This document shows positions 1-10,200 of a stretch of 64,000 nucleotides of DNA, piece by piece. Positions within the stretch are counted from its first letter, which is position 1; each line of letters opens with the position of its first letter. Below the pieces are notes generated by a model, which had not been told where the DNA came from, ran no database searches, and was given only the letters and a program-made list of their open reading frames with translations. This DNA is from Metaphire vulgaris (Eukaryota > Annelida > Clitellata > Crassiclitellata > Megascolecidae): assembly GCA_018105865.1 (NCBI GenBank), contig CM030869.1, positions 124,001 to 188,000 on the forward strand, written 5' to 3'. The translations under genes were made by a program, and so were the position numbers.

Positions 1-956
1 TTCATCGTAGTCCGATTCCGCTGTAGTTGGTTCGACGTCTTCTGATGTGAGTACCTCAAATCTGGATCTGGTCGCTAGCCCAGGTGGCGATCGTGTGTCA
101 GGTTGCTTGCGTTTGGCTGTACGGTTGACGACCTCAGTCCATTGGTAGGCGCTTGTGGACGGCTGCCGGTCTTCAGGTGCGCGGGTCCTCGGTCGGTCGA
201 TGTGGATCATCTCTTCGTCGATATATTTGGTCAATTGGGCTTCCTGGATGCGATTGCCGAGTCGTCTTTTCAGGTGTTTCTCGGCGATGGCACGGGCTTT
301 GTAGTGGTCCGTAGGATCGAGTGTTGCAAGGAATAGTTGGTTGACGAGGAGTTTTTCCTGCAGGTGTTCCTGGACCACCGATTTTACGCGTTCGCCTGTC
401 TGCATCATTATGTCATGTATCATTTTCTTGGTGGCTTCACTGGGTACGGGAGGATTGATTTGCTCCGCCAGTTCCTCGAGGTTGTTTTTATCGATTTTGG
501 AGTTTCCTTCCAGTTTTTCAGGTGATGTTTTAACTGCACTCCTTTATAAATGCTTTTCCATAAGTCAGTGAACTGCGGGTTGGTCGATTTGTCGTCGTCT
601 GCGTTCGTGTCTTGGAAGCGGATCTGTTTCCTCTGTGATTTATTAGTTTCCGTTTCTGGTTCTTGTCGTTTAGTTGAAATTAGTTCCTCCATGCGATCCA
701 TTCGCGTCATTAGAGTTTTCATCATGTCTTTTAACTCGTTATTGGCGTTTCCTTTTTCGGACGGATTACTCATTCTGCGTCTGCCGTCCGAGTTTGATCG
801 TGGACGCTGCTCGTTCCGATTTTGTCGGGAAGATCGTCTCGCGGTCGGTCTACCAGTCGCTGTTGCTGGTGTACGGTCCGTTCTTCTTGTTTCCCTCCTA
901 GTCGTCGTTGAGGCCCTGTTGTTCGGGTTTCGACGACCGTAGTAGTTGAGAGGCAT
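1..956 (-). pseudogene. Penelope-like element unit 0, ORF1 (5' part, runs off window)
   Basis: This is the first part of the ORF1 protein of a third Penelope-like unit, cut by the left edge of the window. It starts at the ATG at 956 with a very basic, Arg/Ser/Thr-rich N-terminus (MPLNYYGRRNPNN...). A Met/Leu/Glu-rich stretch, likely a short coiled coil, follows at about residues 70-95 (DMMKTLMTRMDRMEEL). The frame breaks near 510-520 at a run of five T where the other copy has six, giving an early stop at 420. Beyond the break the sequence matches unit 1 at an offset of 4208 bp, so the same SGNH-type ORF1 should continue left of the window. The basic N-terminus plus coiled coil suggests RNA binding, by analogy with LINE ORF1 proteins; that is inference. 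Confidence 0.75.
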
Positions 957-1676
957 TCTCTTGTGTGTGATTTAGAAGATCTCTTCTATTTACTCACGAA
1001 AGACGCTTTTCTACGTTTTATAAATTTTATTAAAACAAGAAAGCGTATATACAAAAAATGCTCGACGTTTCGTTGTCTGTAAACTTCTTCAAAGAGCTAA
1101 TGTGATATGAAAGTTTGTCGGGCAATTTATACCCTTAGACTGTTCGTGAGTTGGCGTGAGGTTCTATTTACAGTAGCATGTGCTCTCAATGTCCATTTAT
1201 CTAGGCGAGTGTCTTATTGATTATACGGTGTTTGAAGATTATCGCCGGTTATAAGTCAATAACAGTTCTCTCTCTATATATATATACACACACACACACA
1301 CATATATGTATATCTGCTAAGTTAAATATTTTTAATCTCTCTAAGAGTCCATATGACCTAAAATGTTTGACTTTCGTTGCAGTAGGATTAAAATCAGATC
1401 TTTCGTTTCTTCTGTAGGGCGAGCGATGTTGACATTCTTTTGAAGTCGGACGGAGCTTCGCTTCGTTTGTTTGCTCTCGTTGAGTACATCGTCGTCGGAA
1501 AGCGAAGACGTTCGTAAGTATTATTGTCGGCGGTGACCCTTGTCATCCGAGGTTTCCAGGGGAGAGGAGGAGGAGTGGAGGTATGATATGCGCGGGCAAG
1601 GTTAGGATTAAGACATGTGTTTAAGCACAGGCTCTACCATCCCCCACCCCCCACTGCTCCCATGGCAACCGAAAAT
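957..1676 (-). repeat. Penelope unit linker (non-coding, between RT stop and next ORF1)
   Basis: About 720 bp between the stop of the RT ORF (1677) and the ORF1 ATG of the next unit (956). It holds a short TA/CA microsatellite (about 1276-1304) and a GA-rich stretch near 1560-1580. Near its downstream end (minus-strand sense) there is a hammerhead-like core at 1061-1097. The block recurs at 5166-5880 with only small indels. In Penelope-like elements such junction sequence usually acts as the pseudo-LTR with promoter and ribozyme; here that role is inferred from position. Confidence 0.7.
1061..1097 (-). ncRNA. Candidate degenerate hammerhead ribozyme core in Penelope linker
   Basis: Read on the minus strand, a GCTC arm is followed by TTGAAGA, a weak GTT...AAC stem, the box CGAAAC, then GTC and a GAGC arm that pairs with the first arm. 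The order (CUGANGA-like box, stem, GAAA, short ACGU helix III, GUC, closing helix I) is that of the minimal hammerheads known in Penelope-like elements. The first box departs from consensus, reading as a C3-to-U change or a UU insertion, so activity is doubtful. The same motif is at 5269-5305 in the next unit and lies about 105 nt upstream of each ORF1 start. Confidence 0.3.
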
Positions 1677-3538
1677 TTAAAAAGATGGTCTCATTTTTGT
1701 AGGGGCCAGGATTTCACCTAAATTCCTGTTTCTTTCGTAGGCGGTTATTATGTTGTGCTGTTGGAATAGTGGGTCCCTTATTATGATATTTCTCCAAAGT
1801 TTACTCATTTTGCAGCTTAAGGGGGAATATTTGATTATGATCGGAAGATTCGGACCTTGTGATTTTGGTTTATTTGCTTGTAGGCGATTGTGCCATATAT
1901 CGTTTTTATACTGTCTGAACAGACGGGTGCTGTAACCACGGTGCCTTATGGCATTAAAGAGAATTTTGCAAGTTTTATCATAGTCTTCCTTAAAGGAAGA
2001 AAGCCTTTTAAAGCGTATAAATTGCGACTTAAGAATACCCTTTTGTGTATGCTGTGGGTGAAAGGATGTGCAGTGTAATAGCTGGTGACTGTCTGTTTGT
2101 TTAAAGTAAACTCGTGTTTGTAGTGTTGTGTCTGTGTCTGTATGATGTTTGAAGACGGTTGTATCCAAAAAAGCGATTTCATTTTGATGGTGTGTGAGAG
2201 TGACTTTGATATCAGGGATTAGGCCATTAATATAATTTCCAAATTCATTTAGTTCAGCTATAGTTCCCGGCCAGATGAAGAATATATCGTCTAAAAATCG
2301 AAAATAGAAGAGTGGTTTGACTTTGAAGCCTTCCTGAAGTGCTCTGTCGAAATCTAGTAGAAAAATATTTGCTAGATTAGGCGCATATGGGTAGCCCATT
2401 GCCGTCCCATGGATTTGTAAGAAAAGCTTTTTATTAAATTCAAAATCATTATTCTCGAGGGTCAGTTTTAGTAATTTTAGTATTTCTTCATCTGGTCTTT
2501 TAGGGTCAGGGTGTTTGTTCATTTCCCGTTGTACACTCTGAATTATACGCTCGATGCACATGTTAGTGTAGAGAGCGGTGATGTCACCCGTAACTAGAGT
2601 CCAGCCTGGATTAATTTTAGCATTACGAATTTTATCGATGAAGTGATATGTATCCTTTAAGTAGCTATCATGCTGAGTTGCCAGCGGTTTAAGAAAGGAG
2701 TCTATGTAGTCACAGACCCGTCTGTTCTCAGTGGCACAATCGCCTACAATAGGTCGGCCTTCTGGCATTCTACTAGAGGGCCATTTTTCCAGGGGCTTGT
2801 GAATTTTTGGTAAAAGGTAGAAATATCTATCCTTGTCTTCTGGGTGGGCCCAAAGGTAACCCGTTTGTTTGTTCGATAGAAAGGACATGTTATTTAGGTC
2901 AGTAAGTGATGCATTTATTTTAGGAATTGTTTCATTTTTAAGTTTAGATTCAATTGGCCTGTAATATTTTGGATTGTACAGTTGCCTCTCTGCCTCTTTT
3001 ATATAATCTGATCTATTTATGATGCAGACTTTGCCGCCCTTATCGGCTGGTTTAATTATTATGTCTCTGTCATTTTTGAGATTATGAAGACTTGACCGTA
3101 ATTCTGGGTTTAAATTATCTTTATGGTTTTGTTTATAAAAAATTCTCTTTTGGAGGGCTCATTAAGTAGCATCATGGCCGTCCTCTTTCTCAGTGTGGCC
3201 ACTAGCTGTTTGGTTTCCTCTGATATGAATTTGAGAGGGGGGGTCCAGTGGCTAGGTCCAGTAAATGGTGTTTTGGTCGAGCCACTATTAATTTTGTTAT
3301 GAAAGTAATCGTATAGGTAGATTCTTCTAATTAATTTGCTCAGTGCCTTATAAATTTCGGCTTTTGCTATTTTATGTGAGCTGGGAATAAATTTTAATCC
3401 TAGCGATAAAAGTTCTTCGTCGTTTTTGCTTAATGTGCGACTAGAGAGATTTAGAACTGTGGAGTTTTCGGTTTTATTTTGGACTTCAGCTATTGCCCTT
3501 GGGAGGGGTTTTTTGAGGATGGTTTTTGACCGATTGGA
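1677..3538 (-). pseudogene. Penelope-like reverse transcriptase (ORF2), unit 1, no GIY-YIG domain
   Basis: About 620 codons of a Penelope-type RT, which copies element RNA into DNA at the target. The N-terminal signature (VLNLSSRTLS...LLSLGLKFIP) and the block IIIKPADKGGK precede FYLLPKIHKP, GRPIVG, motif A TGDITALYTNM, motif B QIHGTAMGYPYAPNLAN, motif C FRFLDDIFFIW with both catalytic Asp, AFLDTTVFK and the thumb-like SFHPQHTQKGILKSQFIR. The frame stops at ILAPTKMRPSF, the point where a C-terminal GIY-YIG endonuclease would begin in most Penelope elements, so the element looks endonuclease-less. The frame opens after a TAG at 3541 and overlaps the end of ORF1 in the +1 frame without an obvious ATG. 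A one-base T-run error near 3146 breaks it; from 2888 to 1677 (about 403 codons) it is uninterrupted. Confidence 0.9.
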
Positions 3539-5165
3539 CTAATTGAAACCAAGCCTTGCCCATGCAGTCATCGGTTAGATGGATTCCGTCTGGTTTAGTT
3601 TTTACCTCGTCTGTCGGTAGTGTGTGTAGTAGGTTTTCCTTGGCGATGTATTCGGTCAGGTTTTGGTTGATCTGATCCACGATCTGTTGTTCTTCGTCTG
3701 GTAGGCTACGACGGTTGTAGGCGACCTCGTTGATCAGGACTGATATTCCCTTCCTTTCTGCGTGTTTGGTCGTTCTTGCCAGCTCCAGAATGTCTCTTTT
3801 TATGTAGTAGGGAGTCGAGGTGCGGTCGTTGATACCGACGGATAGTATGATTGTTTTGACCTGTGGTGAATTGAGTTCACGGCTGATTTGTCGGATTCCA
3901 TCGTCTATTTTCATTCCCGGATTTATCGATAAGAACCAGTCAGTAGGTATTAGGCTTCCTGGTAGATTTCTCATTTGCGAGTCAGTGATGACGAGGGTGT
4001 CGGTTCCAGGGGGAGTCTTTATGTTTGCGTCGAAATTTCTCCGTTGTCGAATTTCGGAACGTGGTGCAGGTTGTGTGATGGTGCTTACGTCCATAATTTC
4101 GTCCATAATATTTGTTGGTTGTGCCACTGGTCGATTCGGTGCTGGATCTTTTTTCTGAGTTTTCGGACTAGGTTTGGTTGTAGTGTGTTGGGGCTCTGTG
4201 TCCTCCTCTTCATCGTAGTCCGATTCCGCTGTAGTTGGTTCGACGTCTTCTGATGTGAGTACCTCAAATCTGGATCTGGTCGCTAGCCCAGGTGGCGATC
4301 GTGTGTCAGGTTGCTTGCGTTTGGCTGTACGGTTGACGACCTCAGTCCATTGGTAGGCGCTTGTGGACGGCTGCCGGTCTTCAGGTGCGCGGGTCCTCGG
4401 TCGGTCGATGTGGATCATCTCTTCGTCGATATATTTGGTCAATTGGGCTTCCTGGATGCGATTGCCGAGTCGTCTTTTCAGGTGTTTCTCGGCGATGGCA
4501 CGGGCTTTGTAGTGGTCCGTAGGATCGAGTGTTGCAAGGAATAGTTGGTTGACGAGGAGTTTTTCCTGCAGGTGTTCCTGGACCACCGATTTTACGCGTT
4601 CGCCTGTCTGCATCATTATGTCATGTATCATTTTCTTGGTGGCTTCACTGGGTACGGGAGGATTGATTTGCTCCGCCAGTTCCTCGAGGTTGTTTTTTAT
4701 CGATTTTGGAGTTTCCTTCCAGTTTTTTCAGGTGATGTTTTAACTGCACTCCTTTATAAATGCTTTTCCATAAGTCAGTGAACTGCGGGTTGGTCGATTT
4801 GTCGTCGTCTGCGTTCGTGTCTTGGAAGCGGATCTGTTTCCTCTGTGATTTATTAGTTTCCGTTTCTGGTTCTTGTCGTTTAGTTGAAATTAGTTCCTCC
4901 ATGCGATCCATTCGCGTCATTAGAGTTTTCATCATGTCTTTAACTCGTTATTGGCGTTTCCTTTTTCGGACGGATTACTCATTCTGCGTCTGCCGTCCGA
5001 GTTTGATCGTGGACGCTGCTCGTTCCGATTTTGTCGGGAAGATCGTCTCGCGGTCGGTCTACCAGTCGCTGTTGCTGGTGTACGGTCCGTTCTTCTTGTT
5101 TCCCTCCTAGTCGTCGTTGAGGCCCTGTTGTTCGGGTTTCGACGACCGTAGTAGCTGAGAGGCAT
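3486..5165 (-). pseudogene. Penelope-like element ORF1 with SGNH/GDSL-esterase-like domain, unit 1
   Basis: About 560 codons from the ATG at 5165 to the TGA at 3486. The order is a basic Arg-rich N-terminus, a short coiled coil, an acidic and Pro/Thr-rich linker (SDYDEEEDTEP), then a C-terminal SGNH-hydrolase-like fold. Visible blocks are ITDSQMR (block I, Ser in a DSQ context), ILSVGIND (block III, GxND) and PDGIHLTDD (block V, DxxH). SGNH/GDSL esterase modules occur in ORF1 of CR1-type LINEs and Ngaro-type DIRS elements and have been reported with endonuclease-less Athena elements of rotifers. The frame is broken near 4938 (one base missing in a T run) and at 4730; the 381-codon stretch 4631-3486 is intact. 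Spacing to ORF2 is an overlap, suggesting coupled translation. Confidence 0.85.
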
Positions 5166-5880
5166 TCTCTTGTGTGTGATTTAGAAGATCTCTTCTATTT
5201 ACTCACGAAAGACGCTTTTCTACGTTTTATAAATTTTATTAAAACAAGAAAGCGTATATACAAAAATGCTCGACGTTTCGTTGTCTGTAAACTTCTTCAA
5301 AGAGCTAATGTGATATGAAAGTTTGTCGGGCAATTTATACCCATTAGACTGTTCGTGAGTTGGCGTGAGGTTCTATTTACAGTAGCATGTGCTCTCAATG
5401 TCCATTTATCTAGGCGATTGTCTTATTGATTATACGGTGTTTGAAGATTATCGCCGGTTATAAGTCAATAACAGTTCTCTCTCTATATATATATACACAC
5501 ACACACACACATATATGTATATCTGCTAAGTTAAATATTTTTAATCTCTCTAAGAGTCCATATGACCTAAAATGTTTGACTTTCGTTGCAGTAGGATTAA
5601 AATCAGATCTTTCGTTTCTTCTGTAGGGCGAGCGATGTTGACATTCTTTTGAAGTCGGACGGAGCTTCGCTTCGTTTGTTTGCTCTCGTTGAGTACATCG
5701 TCGTCGGAAAGCGAAGACGTTCGTAAAAATATTATTGTCGGCGGTGACCCTTGTCATCCGAGGTTTCCAGGGGAGAGGAGGAGGAGTGGAGGTATGATAT
5801 GCGCGGGCAAGGTTAGGATTAAGACATGTGTTTAAGCACAGGCTCTACCATCCCCACCCCCACTGCTCCCATGGCAACCG
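5166..5880 (-). repeat. Penelope unit linker, second copy
   Basis: Near-identical to 957-1676, including the TA/CA microsatellite and the GA-rich stretch. It joins RT of unit 2 directly to ORF1 of unit 1 with no host DNA between, so the units are true head-to-tail copies. A second hammerhead-like core lies at 5269-5305. Confidence 0.7.
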
Positions 5881-7236
5881 AAAATTTAAAAGATGGTCTC
5901 ATTTTTGTAGGGGCCAGGATTTCACCTAAATTCCTGTTTCTTTCGTAGGCGGTTATTATGTTGTGCTGTTGGAATAGTGGGTCCCTTATTATGATATTTC
6001 TCCAAAGTTTACTCATTTTGCAGCTTAAGGGAATATTTGATTATGATCGGAAGATTCGGACCTTGTGATTTTGGTTTATTTGCTTGTAGGCGATTGTACC
6101 ATATATCGTTTTTATACTGTCTGAACAGACGGGTGCTGTAACCACGGTGCCTTATGGCATTAAAGAGAATTTTGCAAGTTTTATCATAGTCTTCCTTAAA
6201 GGAAGAAAGCCTTTTAAAGCGTATAAATTGCGACTTAAGAATACCCTTTTGTGTATGCTGTGGGTGAAAGGATGTGCAGTGTAATAGCTGGTGACTGTCT
6301 GTTTGTTTAAAAAGTAAACTCGTGTTTGTAGTGTTGTGTCTGTGTCTGTATGATGTTTGAAGACGGTTGTATCCAAAAAAGCGATTTCATTTTGATGGTG
6401 TGTGAGTGACTTTGATATCAGGATTAGGCCATTAATATAATTTCCAAATTCATTTAGTTCAGCTATAGTTCCCGGCCAGATGAAGAATATATCGTCTAAA
6501 AATCGAAAATAGAAGAGTGGTTTGACTTTGAAGCCTTCCTGAAGTGCTCTGTCGAAATCTAGTAGAAAAATATTTGCTAGATTAGGCGCATATGGGTAGC
6601 CATTGCCGTCCCATGGATTTGTAAGAAAAGCTTTTTATTAAATTCAAAATCATTATTCTCGAGGGTCAGTTTTAGTAATTTTAGTATTTCTTCATCTGGT
6701 CTTTTAGGGTCAGGGTGTTTGTTCATTTCCCGTTGTACACTCTGAATTATACGCTCGATGCACATGTTAGTGTAGAGAGCGGTGATGTCACCTGCAACTA
6801 GAGTCCAGCCTGGATTAATTTTAGCATTACGAATTTTATCGATGAAGTGATATGTATCCTTTAAGTAGCTATCATGCTGAGTTGCCAGCGGTTTAAGAAA
6901 GGAGTCTATGTAGTCACAGACCCGTCTGTTCTCAGTGGCACAATCGCCTACAATAGGTCGGCCTTCTGGCATTCTACTAGAGGGCCATTTTTCCAGGGGC
7001 TTGTGAATTTTTGGTAAAAGGTAGAAATATCTATCCTTGTCTTCTGGGTGGGCCCAAAAAGGTAACCCGTTTGTTTGTTCGATAGAAAGGACATGTTATT
7101 TAGGTCAGTAAGTGATGCATTTATTTTAGGAATTGTTTCATTTTTAAGTTTAGATTCAATTGGCCTGTAATATTTTGGATTGTACAGTTGCCTCTCTGCC
7201 TCTTTTATATAATCTGATCTATTTATGATGCAGACT
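5880..7236 (-). pseudogene. Penelope-like reverse transcriptase, unit 2 (broken, ends at gap)
   Basis: Second copy of the RT ORF, matching unit 1 at an offset of about 4200 bp and cut by the N run. It keeps the GRPIVG, motif A and thumb-region sequence but is split by several one- and two-base indels (for example near 6310, 6405, 6600 and 7058), many in homopolymers. One removes a base in the GYPYAP region of motif B. The density of small indels next to a gap suggests poor consensus at a contig end as much as evolutionary decay. Confidence 0.85.
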
Positions 7237-7336
7237 NNNNNNNNNNNNNNNNNNNNNNNNNNNNNNNNNNNNNNNNNNNNNNNNNNNNNNNNNNNNNNNN
7301 NNNNNNNNNNNNNNNNNNNNNNNNNNNNNNNNNNNN
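7237..7336. other. Assembly gap (100 N)
   Basis: Exactly 100 N, the customary length for a scaffold gap of unknown size. Sequence on the right is unrelated to the Penelope array on the left. Confidence 0.99.
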
Positions 7337-7554
7337 ATGGCCCAAAATCATCTGCACCATAAGATACAGTAATGTCCTAGTTCTGTGAAACTTGCTGTGA
7401 AAGTCCACTACGGAATTTTATATTTCTAACATAAATATTAAGATTTACAATTCTTATTTACTCGGACATATTTAAATGCCTTTCAATTAAATATAGTATA
7501 TGTTTCGGCTTACTCTGCAGGAAGCTCTGCAAGAACCATGGCACTCGGCTTGAC
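7337..7554. other. AT-rich DNA related to the 250-bp repeats
   Basis: Non-coding. The stretch around 7420-7500 (acataaatattaag..., ctttcaattaaatatag) resembles the dispersed 250-bp repeats at 28816-29465 and 34590-35370. No gene is seen. Confidence 0.4.
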
Positions 7555-7785
7555 CAGTGCCGGATTAAGCACCGTGGAGGCCCATAGGCAGTCAAACTTT
7601 TGGGGTCCCAGGCCCTTAACGACTACCAGAACGCCACTGAAGTGTAAACATTATCGTATGACGTCATCGTCGCCACGCGCCTTTCGCATAGCGCTATTCT
7701 TAAGAATATGTACAGTAACTGTCTTGCGGGAGTCGCGGAGCCCATAGGCAGTTGCCTACTCTGACTAATGGATAATCCGGCACTG
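7555..7785. mobile_element. hAT-like MITE (TIR CAGTGCCGGATTA)
   Basis: 231 bp beginning CAGTGCCGGATTAAGC and ending in the inverted form GATAATCCGGCACTG. The flanks ggcttgac and agcttgat agree in 6 of 8 bases, consistent with an old 8-bp target duplication. There is no transposase, so it is non-autonomous. Confidence 0.75.
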
Positions 7786-7794
7786 AGCTTGATG

Positions 7795-8345
7795 TCAAAA
7801 TTTTACGAATGCGATAGCTTAAAGCGAAATATTACCATAGATAAACCTGTAAGCAAAGGCCCTTACTGGTATATGCTGGCCTAAACAATTACAGTACCAG
7901 ACACACAGAAGACACATTTTACCACAAAAATGACTCACCGTCTCTTCCTCTACGGCAGCATTGTAGTCTGTTTCTGAACGGAATCAACTTCTAAATCCAA
8001 TATAAATCCTCTGCCAACAGTTTCTACGTTAAGTTCGAATAAGGAATAAGAAACAGCAACAAGCAGCAGTTTACCCTCAAAATTCGATATTTATGCATAA
8101 CACAGAAGTTACACAGTATTATTCTTTTTGACAGATTCAAACCACTTAAATAACTCCTATGGTCGAGCAGCTGCTTTGTTGACCTTCTAATAGGTCATGG
8201 TACAAAGCAGCCGAGACGCGCCAGAGGCTAATTATAGGTATGCTTCCGCCCATACTCCCCCACTCTCTGCGCCGCCCCAGCGGGCCCCTCTCAACCAATA
8301 AACCTCCTTGGTTTCAAATAAGATCTAATAAGAGGGGAGGTACGA
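7795..8345 (-). repeat. R1 segment, copy 1 (possible duplicated leader region)
   Basis: About 550 bp shared in patches with 35985-37085: taaagcgaaat...cctgtaagcaaagg, the region around 8075-8095, and a conserved hairpin at about 8166-8215. On the minus strand it reads like a gene start: an ATTGG box and a gggcgg box near 8240-8300, then the hairpin, then GAAGAGACG followed by GTGAGTCA, a good splice donor, near 7940. No coding exon can be joined to it; it may be a duplicated promoter and first exon or just an old repeat. Confidence 0.4.
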
Positions 8346-9890
8346 GATAAATGAAATCACAAGTACCGCAATTATTACTGACAATCTCACATAACCATTT
8401 ACACATGTTGAGCACTTCCTTAAGATGCAATGAATCTCGTATAGTCAGTACATTTCTTCAAGCACCAGTGGTGAAAAGGAAATTCCATAGAAACCGCTGC
8501 CTAATGATGTCATATATCATCCAATCAGATGGATGAAAACCTGAAAGTCATTCACAGACATTTAAGACGTTATTGATAAATTGCAATTAACACATACAGC
8601 TACCATAACACATACAGCTACCATAACAAAACAATTTTTTGAACTAAAACAAGTAAACAGATAATATGATAAATGATTCTGGGACGAGTTGCATCAATAG
8701 AAAATTAACGAATTTGATTGAACTAAACCGACAAGAATAAACACCGTCATATAAACTCACTTGTGAAAGAGAGCCTGATATAAACTAACTTGTGGAACAG
8801 TGGCTGTAGTATAACAGCAGTGCTGTTTAAGCCAAACAGATGAGGAAACAGAGAATAACATATCACATTGGTGGTGAAATTTCCCGACCAAGTGACTCTG
8901 GACCGACCAAGATTCTGACAGGAGAAACTTCACCCAGTCAAAAGTTTTCTCTGAAAAACACGCAAAATAGTCAATTGAAAAAACATGTTTCTCTCAGTGC
9001 AATTGAGTTGTCAAATCCTTCAGAGCCTTTCATTGTAGGTGGGGTGCTAAAAAGCTGAAACATGTTGATTAAAACAGTCCACATCAACAGTCTGAATATG
9101 AAATTAAACAATACACTGTGAGTCAATAGATCCTGCACCCTTTTTATTTTGGCTATATCTTCGTTCTTCAGGCACCTCAAATGTAAGTCATCGTGAATAA
9201 TGTGTTGGACAGAATTCTTCACAGCAGCGGAGCCACCAATTAAAAAACAAAAATGACTGAATTTACGCTCCTCTGATTACACTTGAGAAAACATTATTTA
9301 ATTTGTCAACTAAACAATAATTACCCATTAATTAAATTAATTTGTTCCAGAAGATCTTACGAAAATTGAGAGAAAACCGATCATCCACTCTTTCATTAGC
9401 ACAAAAAATGGTTTTGGTAGGTAATCTGTTACCTGGCTACAGATCCCATCAATGATCAATTTCAAGTCATCTGATTCCACAGCAATCGATTGAGATACAG
9501 TGTCAAAGAGGCATGATCTGATTTCAGAGGCTTGAGGCCACACTAACTGGTAGCTGAGAGACCGTGATGTCTTCTTCGAGTCGTCTGATTCCAGTGATGT
9601 CTTCTCGTGTTGTCTTCATGGACGGTGGCAGATTGCAAGAGATTTTCATATTTATATCGATGCATTGCAGATACAGCACCTACTTACCATAAGCAGCATT
9701 TTCACACAACTATTTCAAATATCTTCATTTATTGACCTCCTTAAAATTGGATCAATTTTAAATTGATTGACAAAACTTTGTATTTTTAAACTATTTTTAT
9801 ATGCTGGCTGCAACTGTGCCATTTCTTTCAGAAAATTGTGCACCAAAGTTTTAAGAAAAATGCAAGGTCAGCATTGTCAAAAGATCCTCA
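8346..9890. other. No convincing gene; weak transposase-like fragment
   Basis: AT-rich DNA. On the minus strand near 9135-9215 the frame reads NSVQHIIHDDLHLRCLKNED, which resembles the helix-turn-helix end of Tc1/mariner-like transposases, without the catalytic part. At about 9430-9545 another minus-strand frame (WPQASEIRSCLFD...) lies between an AG and a GTAACA and could be a lone exon. A short direct repeat (cacatacagctaccataa, twice) sits near 8593-8625. Confidence 0.3.
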
Positions 9891-10200
9891 TGCAGATCTG
9901 CGCGACAGATATACAATCCTGCCCAACTCACCGAACGAGCAGAATGCAAATCCGCTGAACAGAAATACAATCTTGTCCAACAAGTCAAACAAACAGTATG
10001 CAAATCCGCGAGACAGAAATACAATCCCATTTAACTAGTTGGCACGAGCCACATGTAATTCCGCACAGCAGAAATACAATCCCGTCCAACAGGCCAAATG
10101 GGCCACATGCAAATCTGCCTGACGGAGATGCAATCCCGTTTGTCCAACTCGTTAACAAGCCACATGCAAATCTGCGCAGCGGAAATACAATCTCGCTCGG
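9888..10200 (+). repeat. 54-bp minisatellite, six units, with octamer-like motif
   Basis: Units start at 9891, 9945, 9999, 10054, 10108 and 10165 (spacings 54, 54, 55, 54, 57). The shared core is ATGCAAATCTGC followed by CAGAAATACAATCCCGTCC. ATGCAAAT is the POU/octamer consensus and is intact in four units. As 54 is a multiple of three, units 1-3 and 4-6 are each open, giving an 18-residue repeat of the form HANLRDRNTIPSN; a one-base shift and a stop separate the halves. Confidence 0.85.

Noticed and set aside
103..336. Plus-strand frames at 103-942 and 4311-5151 repeated in both units
   Set aside because: They are antisense shadows of the Penelope ORF1; the minus-strand frames hold the domains.
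9337..9543. Minus-strand frame WPQASEIRSCLFD... with plausible splice sites
   Set aside because: No partner exon or domain; kept only as a remark within the gene-free stretch.
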